A stretch of 64,000 nt of DNA, taken from positions 114,511,088-114,575,087 of the forward strand of contig CM065300.1 in NCBI GenBank assembly GCA_032871835.1, in the 5' to 3' direction. Of the stretch, positions 37,817-49,570 are shown one piece after another (the stretch's first letter is position 1; each line of letters opens with the position of its first letter). Made by a program: the position numbers and the translations under genes. The stretch comes from Dipteronia dyeriana. Its lineage: Eukaryota > Streptophyta > Magnoliopsida > Sapindales > Sapindaceae. Under the pieces are notes generated by a model that saw only the letters and a list, made by a program, of their open reading frames with translations, made no database searches and was not told where the DNA came from.

Positions 37817-38563
37817 AAATACACTAATGAGTTGGAATAGGAGTCTTGGTGTGAAAAAGATTTTTTTTTTGAGTTAGGATTCTCGGCCACCAAGTAAATC
37901 CACCTAGAGAAAGATTCTTACCCACCAAGTAAATCCTCCTTAGGAAAGGATTTGTACACCTATATATATGGCTCTGTATAATTCTGCCAAGCCGTAAGAA
38001 ATCCAAGAGAGATTTCGGCCAACAAAGGTTTTGGAACCTTAGAATTTTAAGTGAAGAAAATTTGGTTCTTGTTCTTGATAAATTCGTCCAACTTTAAGAT
38101 AGATGTATGTAGAATTCGATCAAACATAGAGAAAGGAGAGAACATTTTTGTTTTCGACAGTGCACTAGTATCATTTACATCAAAAGGGTTTTGTGTACAA
38201 GAATTGAATCGGGTTCACACGAGTTTTAATCAAATAGATTGATAATTGACAAGTGACCAAATGTTCTTGGGTTTTCTCTAGGAGGATTATTGTGACTAAT
38301 AAAAGAAAATGATTTTTTTTTGTTTCCATCCTCATGTATACAATTCAAAGAAAGGGAGTCCACACTCATAGATGATCCACGTTCGTGATTAGATTGAAAG
38401 ATCTTGTGGATTCAATTCGGCGCAACTTCATTTGTCACGAGAAAAATGTATGATACTTTATTATATGTTAATTAATCAAGGGTTAAAGTTCATTCTTTTA
38501 AAGAAATTATTTTTGAAATATACCAAACCCCTTTTTCGCTTCCGCAGCACGACTTTTCCTACA
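37817..38563 (+). repeat. Copia-family LTR fragment, plus orientation
   Basis: From AAATACACTAATGAGTTGG to TTTCCTACA it matches the reverse complement of about 3382-4090 of the copia I LTR, ending at the true LTR terminus CA (38563). About 1.4 kb of the LTR is missing on the left, where RT is joined. The LTR-derived frames at 38051-38242 are not genes. Confidence 0.85.
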
Positions 38564-38649
38564 GTTGCCCTGAATGTTCTGTTTGGCCCCTAGGCCTCTG
38601 ATACGTATAGTGTTGTCACTCATTATGCTTGCCCAACAAAAATTTTCTG

Positions 38650-40710
38650 GTCAAAAAATCTAGGAGACACCGGTAAAAACTTGTTTTGAAGCAAGATTTT
38701 TTACATCCTTTTCTAAAATATGCTTCACAGATTGGCAGTCTACTCGTAAAATGAATTCTCGATTGATCAAATCATCTTGGAATTTTTTGATGACTAAGGC
38801 CATGTCTTGCAGCTGTTTTTCAGTCCGTTTTCTTTTTTGTTTTCCAAAAACGATTTCGAATTTGTGTTTGTTAACCATTCTTAATTTTATTTTCAAAAAA
38901 CGAAAAACGAAAAAAAAAATGAAAAACAAAATCAGTATTAACAGTGAAAATTTTGAAAAACACAAAATGTGTTTTCTTTTTTTTTTTTTGTTTTTTTTTT
39001 CACTTTTTTTAAAAAAATTACTTTTTAAAAAAAAAATACTTTTTTTCTTCTTCTTCTTTTCTAATCCTCTTTTTCTTCTTTAAACCTTTTTTTCTTCTCC
39101 GATCCTCTTTTTTTTCATCTCCGATCCTCTTCTTCTCCTTCTCCGATCGTCTTCCTCTTCGATCATCTTCCTCATCTTCTTCTTTGATCTTCTTCCTTTC
39201 TTTTTCTTATTTTCTTCTTCTTGTCCGATCTGGTTTTCTTCTTTTTATTTTTTTTTATATAATTCATTACTATTATTTATATTTACTAAAATAATACTTA
39301 TTTATATATTAAGAGTTTAGTTTTGATTAATTGATTATTTGATTTTTTTTAGTAATTTGTGATGTGTTACTTTTGTTTACTTCAAAAATTACAATAAAAA
39401 AATTATATTGATTAATTATTTAATTAATTTGTTTATAATTGTAATAATATTGAACAAAATGTAAAAGTTGATATTTCAATTTTTGATAGTTTTCAGTTAA
39501 CCTATCAGATGCATTTTTTCCGTTTTCATTTTTAAAATACAGCTTTTAGCATATGCTACCAGACGCATTTTTAGAATTCGAAACTGAAAATAAAAACACA
39601 GTTTTCACTTTTATTTTTATTTTCAAAAATTGACAACTGAAAAACGCTTACAGGACGGACCCTAAAACAATCGCTAGTATTTCTATTTTGACTATGGAGT
39701 ATTTTTGACGGGTTTCATTCCAATAGTCAGAAGTATATCCGACTAAGCAATCTTTCCCGTTTAATTTTTGTTTGAGAATGCCACCATAACCTTGATCAGA
39801 AGCATCTGTTTCAATGATCTTAAGAGTAGTTGGGTGGCAGATTGTGAGACAGAGGAGTTTTTTGACATGTGACTTGATTGTTCTGACGACATCTGTATGG
39901 ATATCTATCCATGGAGGGGGATTAGTCTGGAGCCTTTGAGAAAGAGGCTTGTAATTTTTTCCAAGATCTTTATAGAAATTGGCAATATAATTTAGATAAC
40001 CTAAAAACCGTTGTAGTTGGGTTTTGTCTTTTATTTGGTCTGAAAATTTACTGGCAAACACTAGGCTTCTTTGGATTGAGATTATAGTACCGTACTAAAT
40101 GTTATGGCCAAGGAATCTGATATTGGTCTCTACTCTCTAGTAAGACAACTTTTGGAGCTGAAACAACTAAACAATTTTTTTTTTGCAGTGTTTAAGAAAA
40201 TGTTTAAATGCTTCCAATGTTGGTCAATATTGTTTGAAAATACTATAACATCATCAATGTAAACAATTGTGAATTCTGTGTATTTGTTAAAAATATCATT
40301 CATGATGCAGTGAAATTCACTTGGAGCGTTTTCAAGCCAAAAGGCATGATGTTATATTCATAATGTCCAAAAGGGACAATGAAAGCATTTTTGTAGCAAT
40401 TTTTCTTGTCGATTTGGATTTGTCAAAAACCTGATTTCATATCAAATTTGGAGAAGATGATAGCTTGATAGAGTCTTTTTAATAAGTATATTTTATTTGG
40501 TATGGGATATCTGATCCCTTGGAGTGCTTTGTTCAACGGCTTGTAATTGATGACAAGTCTAGGGACACCTCTTTCTATTTTAACATTTTCCTGAACATAA
40601 AAAGCCATACAACTCCATGAAGATTTGGAGGGGTCGGATGAGTTTTTTATCTAACAAATCCTGGATTTCTTTTTTACAATATTCTAGTAGTTCATAAGAC
40701 ATTTGTATTG
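38650..40710 (-). mobile_element. Endogenous pararetrovirus (Caulimoviridae-like) RT-RNase H fragment
   Basis: The minus-strand frames give, in order: an RT N-terminal block with VINYKPLN and KFDMKSGF (40608-40423), a YIDD catalytic box at about 40250-40265, an IKDKTQLQRFLG...NPPPW region (from 40061), a RNase H TDAS box (~39800), and a RNase H tail with KFQDDL and VDCQSVKHIL (38790-38660). This order and wording fits the polymerase of plant pararetroviruses rather than gypsy elements, with no LTR or integrase nearby. Stops and frameshifts break it at several points, and a MITE interrupts the RNase H domain. Movement, coat and protease regions are absent. It is an old integrated copy, not a functional virus. 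Confidence 0.8.
38798..39662. mobile_element. Harbinger/Tourist-like MITE inside the pararetrovirus RNase H
   Basis: This 865-bp AT-rich element is flanked by TAA on both sides (38795-38797, 39663-39665). Its imperfect inverted ends begin GGCCATGTCTTGCAGC and, from the right, GGGTCCGTCCTGTAAG, and both continue into GTTTTTCAGT. The 3-bp TAA/TTA duplication and GG(G/C)-starting ends fit PIF/Harbinger MITEs. The RNase H reading frame resumes on the other side, which supports the boundaries. Poly-T and TTCTTC-rich runs inside produce a spurious Phe-rich frame. Confidence 0.8.
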
Positions 40711-40828
40711 GGGGCTCGAAAAATAAATGACACTATTTAAGAGGGGTGTTGTGCAAATATCACCAGTTTAGTAATGTAAGTTTAAAAGACACTATTTAAC
40801 ATTAAGAAACGAGAATACCCTGACAAAA
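40711..40828 (+). repeat. Left terminal inverted repeat of MULE 1
   Basis: It begins GGGGCTCGAAAAATAAATGA, and its inner part holds GTTTAAAAGACACTATTTAA. It pairs with 49436-49550 and matches the left end of MULE 2 at 55862. Confidence 0.82.
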
Positions 40829-40974
40829 TTGAAAAAGAGAGAAAGTTGTCGTTTTGTTAGTCTGAGAAAAGCAAGAGTGAGAAAGAAACCGATGACAACG
40901 AAATCGACGGCAAGGAAATCGATGGCTAATTGACCGGAACGGGAATACAGTAGATTTCGCAGTGATTGAAAGAG

Positions 40975-41984
40975 GTAAGTTCAGTTTGTTTTATTTATCG
41001 ATTTGTTGTTGATAACTTTTCATTGCATTTTAGACTTGTTTTATTGATTGAAATTGTAGATTAGGGTTGAGAATGGTTGTGGTTTGGGTTTGGGTTTGAA
41101 ATGAGGTTGAATATGTGATGATGAAGATGAAATTCTGGGTATCAAGGATTGTTTTTTAAAAAAAAAACTGAGAATATTTCAGACGAAGTCGAGGAATTTT
41201 TTTAGAAAGATTCGAGGAAATTTATCATACGATCGAGATTATTTCTCAAAGGATCGAGAACGTTTTCAAAGCATCGAGAATATTTTAAAAGGATTGAGAA
41301 ATTGTTTCAAACGATCGAGAATATTTTTCTAAAGATCGAGAATGTTTTTCAAAGGGTCGAGATTTTGTTAAATGATCGAGAAGATTTTTCAAAGAATCGA
41401 GAGGTTTTTCAAAGGATCGAGACTATTTTCAAAGGATCGAGAATTTTTTAAAACGAGCGAGAATTTTTTTCTAACGATCAAGAATGTTTTTCAAAGGGAC
41501 GAGAATTTATAAAATGATAGAGAAGATTTTTCAAAGAATCGAGAGATTTTTCAAAGGATCGAGACTATTTTCAAAGGATCGAGAATTTTTTTCAAACGAT
41601 CGAGAATATTTTTCTAACGATCGAGAATGTTTTTCAAAGGGTCAAGATTTTTTAAAATGATCGAGAAGTTTTTTCAAAGAATCGAGAGGTTTTTCAAAGG
41701 ATCAAGACTATTTTCAAAGGATCGAGAATTTTTTCAAACGATCGAGAATATTTGTCTAATTATCGAGAATGTTTTTCAAAGGGTCGAGAATTTTTAAAAT
41801 GATAGAGAAGATTTTTCAAATAATCGAGAGGTTTTTCAAAGGATCGAGACTATTTTCAAAGGATCGAGAACTTTTTGAAAAGATCGAGAATATTTTCTAA
41901 GTATCGAGAATTTGTTTCAAACTAATCAGAATATTTTCTAATTTTTTTCTAGTTTACTTATGTATTGTTTCTGTGACATTGCAG
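40975..41984 (+). other. Leader intron of the MULE 1 Ulp1 gene
   Basis: A non-coding first exon appears to end at GAAAGAG before GTAAGTTCAG near 40975. The acceptor TGACATTGCAG ends at 41984, directly before the ATG. MULE 2 has the same donor/acceptor arrangement, which supports the intron. Most of it is the short tandem array. Confidence 0.6.
41160..41940 (+). repeat. Array of ~20-bp GATCGAGAA repeats, left arm of MULE 1
   Basis: About 35 degenerate units of the form GATCGAGAA plus a T-rich spacer (TTTTTCAAAG or TATTTTTCTAA) run here at 19-22-bp spacing. The same motif in the same plus-strand orientation fills 48414-49080 near the other end. The two arrays are therefore direct, not inverted, and cannot be part of the terminal inverted repeats. 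Confidence 0.9.
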
Positions 41985-44900
41985 ATGATGAGCAGGTTGA
42001 AGGATTTGCTTAAAACTCTAGAGGGAGATTGATTCAAGGGAAAATTGACTCGACATGACCATTTTGAAGCCCTCACCCGTATAAACGATGCACTTAATCG
42101 GGTCCCTGAAGATTTTGCTGTTGAGGATCGGCATCGGTTCATGGCCTCCTGTTTCGGGCATTTCATGTCGATGCACCGGAAGTTGAAGTTTTCGGGTGGT
42201 GTTATTCATCAGCTGTTGTTGCGGGAGTTGGACCATGATGGGCCGACATATGAGATGCGGTTCTTGTTAGGGAACCATGTGGTCAGGTTTTCGAAGGTGG
42301 AATTTAGCCTCATCACCGAATTACGTTTTGGAGTCGTACCGGACAAGAGTATGTATGTTGCAGTGGAGAATGACATAATCAACGATACTTTCTTGGACAC
42401 GATGAGGTATCGTTGGATGACTTAAGGGTAGTTCTTACCCATGGAGAGTTTCAACAGGGCATACGATGCAGTGAAAATATGCCTCATTTACATGTTAAAC
42501 TGGATATTGATGGGGGTGGACGAGAGATCGAAGATTCCAGTTTGGCAGTTTCGGTTGGTAGAGGACCTCAATGCATTCGATGCGTTCCCGTGGGGTACCC
42601 ACGTCTATAGGCATTCTATATTTTCATTAAATCATGTGTTACCGCAACGATGTGAGGAGAGACGCCAACAGTCATAGGGCGTTGTTGTACATTCTATGGA
42701 GGGGTACAATATTTACGGTCTATCACATGCCCTTTTGGTAAGAAATTTGATTTCCAACATGTACATTAGATTTCGTTTCCAAAATTGTTTTGGATTATAA
42801 CTGTACTTATCTTTGATGCAGATATTTGCTTTCGAGGTGATCCCTCAATTGGGTGTCAATTTCGGGACGCAAAGGGTTACAAAATTTTCTCCTCGTATGT
42901 TGAAGTGGGAGCTGACCAAACAACCTAGAGGGAAGAAGCTGGACAAGATTTTTAGTGCTAGGGTAATTATTTAATTTGTTAATCGTTATATTACTTACTA
43001 TGTTTACAATGACATTCATCTAACTAAGCTTTCAGATGTCTGCGAGGAAGGAAATCGTGCCCACAGCAGCTGAGGTGGTGGCACCGTACTTCCCAGGCCT
43101 AAGTGAGGGGGGAGCCTGTATGTACAGGATGACAGGGTTTACCTTCCTACTGTCCCTGATCCGACTAGTAGTGCAGATCATCCCGAGGAGGAGGGTGGGG
43201 GTGAGAGGTGTAGTGAGACGGAGGCTTCTGACCTAACGGGTGCATATTTTAGTGGCATAGACACTGCTGATCTGAGCCGTCTCCTTGGCGAGTGAGGCGT
43301 AGAAGGGTTAGGCTTACCACCCCAGGATCTGGTGCCGCTACAGAGGATTCCTGTGCAGGTGTTGGACGTGATGGGGAGGCAAGTTGAGATGGTAGTTTTG
43401 TTTTTATTAACAAGATCTATTGATTGTTTTAGTACTAACAATGTTGACATGATTTCAAGCCCCATGAGAACATCAGTTCAACGAGTTACGTGAAGCCGTC
43501 CGAAAGAGTGAGGATGATCGACAAAAACAACACCGGGAGTTACTGGATTTGATCCGGAAGAGCAAGGAGGATCGACAGCAATAACATTGGAAATTGTTTG
43601 CATTAATCGGAGGTCTTCAGGGCTTCAGGACGCATATGTAGATCCTCATACCGAAGGGGCAGTTTCGGAGAGTGGGCATCAGTCTCCCCCTCCCCCTCCG
43701 ATCGATCAACAGGGTCCCCCTCCAGTTCTCCTTGAGAAGCAGGCTCCCCTTCCCTCTACGAGGGAGCAGTAGGCTTCTCATCCCTCTCCGATCGAGCAGT
43801 AGGCTCCTCATCCCCCTCCGATCGAGCAGTAGGCTCCCCCTCCACCTCCGATCGAGCAACAGGTTCCCCCTCCCCAACCACCTCCCCTCGAGCAGCAAAC
43901 TCCCCATCCCCCTCTCCCTTCGAGCGATCAGCAGCCTCCCCCTCCACCTCCCCTCAAGCAGCAGCCTCCCCCTCAACCGACTACTTCGATCCAGCCGCAC
44001 ATGGAATGAAGCTCCTCATTGTAGCACACTCCAGCGGGGGGAGTTCGACAACAGAGGTGTGTACTGAAGCGTGGTTGGCAGTTGCTTAGCCCGTACACAG
44101 ATCTGTGCTGACCTAAGAGGGCGAGGGTAATACTTGAGGGACCTGACCACGTATTTAATCCCAACGGACTGGTGGACGGTAACCAGTTGAAGGCTTGTTG
44201 AGCATTCAAGAAGAACGTAAACAGGGAGCTGTAAGTAAATGTCTTTGTTATTTGGGTGGCAGGTTTTCTTCTAATGAATAAAATAAATATGTAGCTGATG
44301 GAACATTAATGCAGACGTGATGTCAATTTGCTGGAGCCAGTTGATGCTGTATGGTTCCATCGGATGCAGACCAACTTCATGGATGTGGATGATGAGGTAC
44401 GTGGGATCGTAAATTCTGTTTTTAATATTTGTTTTAGATATGTAACCCTCCTAACACTTTATTATGTGTATATATTCCCAGCATATGGACGTATACCTCC
44501 ATATTCTTCGGAAGCGTCAACGGGCATTCCCGAATGTGTACAATCAGATGGTCAACATAATGGATACACAGTTTTTTGTAAATACTGAAATTAGTAATGA
44601 TTACGCATGCTTGTAGATTTGTATGGAAAACATTAATAATTTTGAGTTTGTGTTTCTAGAGTCTTTTCTGGAGCATCAGTACATAAAAATGATGCCTCGT
44701 GATTCTCACGGGGAGATCACCACGACGCAGTGGAATGTTTTGAGGTCTTGGTGGAAGGATGACGACCTTACGACGGTGCTTGGTGGTGCCCAGATTGGAT
44801 GTCGTCTGTGGCACGAGGTTGACATGGTAAGTGTTACTTGGTTTGCAATTACAAGTATAAATGTCTTTGTACATCCTAACACCTGCTGTATACGTTTACA

Positions 44901-45407
44901 GGTCCTGATACCGTACAACATTGGGTGCTAACATTGGCTACTGGTGACTGTCGACCTCACATTCGAGAAGATGTTCATAGTCGACCCCTGGAGACAGGAG
45001 GTCCCAGTGCATATCTGGAAGCAGCAGGTAGCCCCATTGCGCTTGTTTGTGCCTTCGATGTTGCATCAAGCCGGGTTTCATACTGCACGACCGACTGGAC
45101 TTGAGAAATTTGCCAAGATGAATACGCCATTCGCAGTCAGCGTGGTGTCCGCAACACGTATCCCCCAGCAGAAGAAATCGTAAGACATTTTGTAATAGTA
45201 ACTTTAAGATTGTGTTATTATAAACCTAATGTTTTGTTAATGCTTGTTAATGTGTCCAACTGTAGGGGTAATTGTGGTCCCCACACGTTAAGATTGATTG
45301 AGTACTTACTGGCGGACAGAAAAGATTTCGATTGGTCGGAAGACGATATGGGGATCATTCGGGAGAAGATGGCAGTTGAGATATTTTCAAACTCCCGGTT
45401 CGTTTAG
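41985..45407 (+). pseudogene. MULE 1 DUF1985-Ulp1 (C48 peptidase) gene, inactivated
   Basis: The exons have GT-AG borders: 41985-42737, 42822-42962, 43036 onward, then a coiled-coil, a Pro/Gln-rich segment, and small exons ending with 44903-45179 and 45266-45407. The N-terminal exon has the DUF1985 signature (CFGHFM, LKFSGGVIHQLLLREL, RFSKVEFSLIT). The C-terminal exons form a Ulp1/SENP cysteine protease: HW at ~44932, the VDPW Asp, and the catalytic Cys in GNCGPHTLR. Ulp1 proteases process or remove SUMO; the substrate of MULE-borne forms is unknown. Lesions are a TGA early in exon 1 (Trp in MULE 2), two frameshifts near 42400-42460, several TAGs in the Pro/Gln repeat, and a TAA just before the catalytic His. 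Confidence 0.85.
43660..44005 (+). repeat. Pro/Gln-rich coding minisatellite
   Basis: Units of ~30-36 bp around CCCCCTCCGATCGAGCAG encode P-rich (I/L)EQ repeats between the coiled-coil and the protease domain. CAG is mutated to TAG in several units. The 127-aa Arg-rich frame on the other strand is the antisense shadow of this repeat. Confidence 0.85.
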
Positions 45408-45587
45408 ATTTATGTAGTAATTCAAATGTGTATATACCAATTCATTTGTATATGTACCAATTCTTTTGTATAAAAATGTTTACATTTGTATATATACAAA
45501 TTATATTTAAATAAAAATTGCATTTAAGTTAATGAACAAGTCATACGAGTACAAATTATCACAATGTCATCATGATAACGCCTCAAA

Positions 45588-48320
45588 TCATTCCACGGTG
45601 GAGTCTCTAGTAGGGCACGTATGTCTGTTGTGACCAACTGTATGATAGATACTACACTTGCGTTTGTATTTCTCAAGAATAAGTCTGCTCGGACCTTCAT
45701 TAGACAAAGCTGGGTTAGAACATCTCCTCAAATTATACCCTGGTTATCAACATCATCTACAATTCTATGTAGTTGTTCTCTCAGAAGACGAGATATGGCA
45801 TGAAGCCCTCAGGCGGCCTGCTTGTCTCTTGGAGCTTGGATTCAAAACGACTCTCTCAGCGATGTCAGATGGCATAATCCTAGTGGAAGGCTGTCCAACC
45901 GGCATAATAGGAACCGAGTACGCATCAATAAGTGTTTGTCGCTTGTAGTAGTCCGCACATAGGGATGTGAAATCCATGTTTCGGTCCCTGTAAAAACAAT
46001 GAAAACGATAAGATTCACGTTTAAGTAATATTAACCGTAGACAAAATTGTATGATGTACCTTGTGGTAGCGAGAGCATGAGAACATGGAAGAAGGTCCAT
46101 TTGGAATTTGTTGCATGTGCAAGTCTTCCGGTCTAAGTCACCGAGAATATGTTCCAGTCAATTGGATTAACGGTCATAAAATTATACTTATCAACACGTT
46201 TTAGGATCACAAGATGTGTTACGCCGGTCAACTGATGACGCATGGATTGTATAGCCCTATGACGATCGTGAAACAAACGTTGTAACATATTCCTAATGAA
46301 CTCTACCAAAGTCAACATAGGCAGTTGCCGTGCAAATTTTAGGCATGAGTTTATGCATTCTGCATCAATTTTTGTCATGACCCTATACCTTCTGTAGGGG
46401 CGGTGTACACGGGACCACTTGTGTGGACCGACATCAATTAAATAATCATATGCATTCGGGTGCAAGTTTCGTAACTCTTCCATGTGCCAGTTATAATGCA
46501 ACTCGGTGTACGCTCGGACTGCTTTGTCCATTATTGCTGCAACATCCTTTCTATGATATCGCTTCTTAATATTTTCATAAAAGTGCCGGCAACATATGGT
46601 ATGGGTGGTATAAGGGAACACTTTAGAAATCCCTGCTTCAATGCTTGCATGTCGATCAGAAATGAAAATCAAATCATCTATATGGCCAAGGGCACCTTTC
46701 AAACAATCCAAAAACCACTCCTATGATAGGTTATTTTCCGAGTCACCGTACCCAAAAGCAATTGGATAAACCTGTTCATTCCCATCTTGTATAGTTGTAA
46801 CAAACATTATGCACCCGAATCTACCCTTTAAATGGGTACCATCAACTACAATAACTGGACTCATACACCTCTGGAATCCTCTGAGTGAGGTACCCAACGA
46901 CATTAAAAAGTACAGGAATTTACCATTTTTATCGTATTGTAAATCAGTGATTGTTCCGGGATTTTGTTGTTCCAACACGTAACCGAATGATAGCAGCAGT
47001 TGGAAGCTTTCCTCATGCATTTCATAGGTCAGTGACAATGCATAATCAAGGGCTTGATGTGCCTTACTGTATATTATTTGGATGCCATACATTGTTTTCA
47101 TGTCGGCGATTATGTCCTTCGGACGCATTAGTCGACCATCATGTTGTTGCAATCTAGGTGCAACCACTTCTCCAATTATGACTGCACTAGCTTGTCGATG
47201 GAGGTGGTGAATCTCCTCCAACGGGACAAGTGTGTTCGTTGATAAAACTTCTTACTTGAAAGTATGTCGCTCCATCTCTTCTAACCGCTCTTAACTTCCA
47301 CGTATAGTTGTCCATCAAACAAATCAGATGTAATGTTGTCTTATTCGATCTTTTCACCTTCTACTCGAAGTTGTGCCGCATTGCAAAATTCCCAACCAAT
47401 CTCTTCAAATTCTTTTTAGTAGGAAAAAATTGACCTTTATATATCATGTTGGTAGATTTATCTTCTACCAAGTTCCTGCTTCTGCCCATACCAAACGAGT
47501 ATGATTCTGCTCCTGGAATAACCCACGTTCTGGCATTCTCAGAATCAGCTAGAGTTACATTAGGCAGGACCTCAGATGTCCCAACTATATCTGCTGCAGT
47601 AGAACTACATCCGTGTACACGTCTTGCATATCTTTCCGTTTCGAACGGTTCTTCATTTTCCTCATTGTTCGCTACATTATGTACCGGCTGCAAATTTGGC
47701 TCATTAGCCACCTTATGAATTGGTAAGTTATGAGGTTCATTGTTCCGCTCATTGTTCATGTCATTGTACATCTCATTATTGTGGTGGTTGTACTGCCCAT
47801 CATTCATTTCAATTTGACAACCAAAATCATCGTCCAATTGAGCTCCAACTATATCACCATGGACGGCTACTTCCGGTGGGACACCACATAGGTTTTCCCT
47901 ACCGTCAATTCCACTTCTTTCTGTGAACAACTGGTTGCTTCCGCCTGAAGATCGAAAATATTGGGTGTTATCATGAGGAGGGATTTCTTCACCGATGACA
48001 CCTCCTGCAGCCCTCTCAATTAGACTGACACATACTTGAGGGATCACCCTATCTTCCCCTAGCATAAACAAAACATCGTCGTCATTTCTTATAATTGTGC
48101 GACATGTTGTCTCGGGAACGATTGATATAGATTGTAGATCCACAGTGTATTTGTTCACATCATACTTCATAACGGTTTGCACGATCGACACCAGCTCTTC
48201 GTAAGTCATATTTCTGGACACATACATTCCTTAGTTATCGGAACCAAGAAACCTCTGACTTCCATCAGGTAATTGCTCCCATCGAACGTTGTAAGATATG
48301 ACTAATCTAACCCGATTCAT
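45588..48320 (-). pseudogene. MULE 1 MuDR-type transposase, inactivated
   Basis: The start is ATG at 48320, four bases after a CAG acceptor. The N-terminal MuDR region includes NMTYEELVSIVQ. The DNA-binding region follows (FAMRHNFE, stop, KVKRSNKTT). The DDE core has VVDGTHL (first Asp), FISDRHASI (second Asp), then a CCRHFYENIK C2H block and PHKWSRVH. A SWIM zinc finger, CTCNKFQMDLLPCSH, lies at ~46110-46065, followed by a 72-bp intron (45988-46059). A C-terminal CCHC knuckle has its second Cys changed to Tyr. Lesions are a TAA at ~48231, TAG at 47358-47360, TAG at ~46724 where Trp is expected, a frameshift at ~46135, and stops after 45763. The protein would cut and rejoin the element's ends. 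Confidence 0.9.
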
Positions 48321-48413
48321 TGTCCTGTGAAAATCATCATCACAAACAATTATTAACAAATAAAAAAATTACTTTTACAATTACTAAGAATTAAAAAAAT
48401 TTCTCAACTGTAA

Positions 48414-49080
48414 GAGATCGAGCTTTTTTGTAATGGATCGAGAACATTTACAAACATATCGAGCTTTTTGAAAAGGGATTGATGACATTTTCTAAGTGAT
48501 CGAGCTTTTTTCAAATGGTTCGAGTACTTTTTATAAGAGATCGAGAACTTTTTCAAGGGTTCAAGAATATTTTACAAGAGATCGAGAACTTTTATAACGT
48601 TTCGATTCGAGAACTTTTATCGAGGGATCGAGAACTTTTATCAAGGGATCCATAACTTTTTCTAAGGGATCAAGAATATTTGTCAAATTATGAAAACTTT
48701 TTATAACGGTTCGAGAACTTTTATCAAGGGAACGAGAACTTTTTCTAAGGGATCTAGAACATTTCTAAGGATCGAGAACTTTTATCAAATTATCGAGAAC
48801 TTTTATCAAGGGATCGAGAACTTTTATCAAGGGATCGAGAACATTTTCTAAGGGATCGAGAACTTTTTCTAAGGAGTCAAGAACTTTTTTAAGGGATCGA
48901 GAACTTTTTAAGGGATCGAGATTATTTGTCAAATTATCGAGAACTCTTATAACGGTTCGAGAACTTTTATCAAGGGATCGAGAACTTTTCCTAAAGGATC
49001 GAGAACGTTTTCAAGGGATCGAGAACTTATCCTAAGAGATCGAACATTTTTTTGTCTAGCATTTTTTTCAAATAATCGAG
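48414..49080 (+). repeat. Array of ~20-bp GATCGAGAA repeats, right arm of MULE 1
   Basis: About 30 units of GGGATCGAGAACTTTT plus ATCAAG or TCTAAG. The outermost variants read ATCGAGCTTTTT, like the array of MULE 2. The array sits in the leader intron of the transposase gene (acceptor at 48325-48327 on minus, candidate donor near 49320). Its orientation is the same as that of the left-arm array. Confidence 0.9.
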
Positions 49081-49435
49081 CTTTTTTCAAAAATAAACAA
49101 AAGCTCGTTCTAATATAAAATAAGATCGATTCATCTTTAAATATTCTCGGTCACACAAGAAAAAAACTCGGATCTATTCAATGTTCACACGTATTTTTAC
49201 AAAGACTGGAAACAACATATATTATCGAGGAATGGATACATTGTTAACCCACATAGAAATGAATGCAAAATATCTGAAATGCATAAAAGAAATTTAAGTG
49301 AGGATCATAAATATTTGTTACCTTCTAGTGCAGAATCTGGAGAGATATAACTCTTTTAGAGAGAGAGACAAGTTTTTCAGACAAGTTTTTTGAGGACGTT
49401 CTGACATCATCGACATGTTGCTTTTTAAAAATTAA

Positions 49436-49550
49436 AGTTTAGGGGTAACTTGGATAGTTCACCATAATAGGTGTCTTTTAAATTTAAGTTATTAAAATGG
49501 TGACATCATCATAACACACGTTAAAAAATATGATAAATCACCATTTTCAC
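49436..49550 (-). repeat. Right terminal inverted repeat of MULE 1
   Basis: On minus it begins GTGAAAATGGTGATTTATCA and runs to TACCCCTAAAC. It shares the inner TTTAAAAGACAC block with the left repeat. It ends 21 bp before the TATAAAAA of the eS12 gene. Confidence 0.8.
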
Positions 49551-49570
49551 TTTGTATAGGAGGCTACAAA

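Larger units (their letters stand above)
40711..49550 (+). mobile_element. Mutator-like element 1 (MULE) with Ulp1 and transposase genes
   Basis: Terminal inverted repeats of ~115 bp (40711-40828 and the reverse complement of 49436-49550) share TCACCA.TTTA.TAA and TTTAAAAGACAC. The flanks are TTTGTATTG (40702-40710) and TTTGTATAG (49551-49559), a 9-bp target duplication with one mismatch, as expected for Mutator. Inside lie a DUF1985-Ulp1 gene (+) and a MuDR transposase gene (-), tail to tail with ~180 bp between their ends. The layout matches the Ulp1-carrying MULEs described in plants (Kaonashi in Arabidopsis, CUMULE in melon). Both genes carry stops, so this copy is not autonomous. Confidence 0.88.

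Noticed and set aside
38751..39083. 110-residue Phe/Lys-rich frame on the plus strand
   Set aside because: It runs through poly-T of the MITE and antisense of the RNase H remnant; low complexity.
41160..41940. Regular short repeats with spacers resembling a CRISPR-like array
   Set aside because: Units are degenerate, ~20 bp with no unique spacers, and lie in a eukaryotic MULE intron.
43617..44000. 127-residue Arg/Gly-rich frame on the minus strand
   Set aside because: It is the antisense of the Pro/Gln-coding minisatellite in the Ulp1 gene and has no independent support.
46484..46726. Plus-strand frame in the transposase region, and 45658-45948, 46951-47157, 47446-47926
   Set aside because: Antisense shadows of the MuDR transposase.
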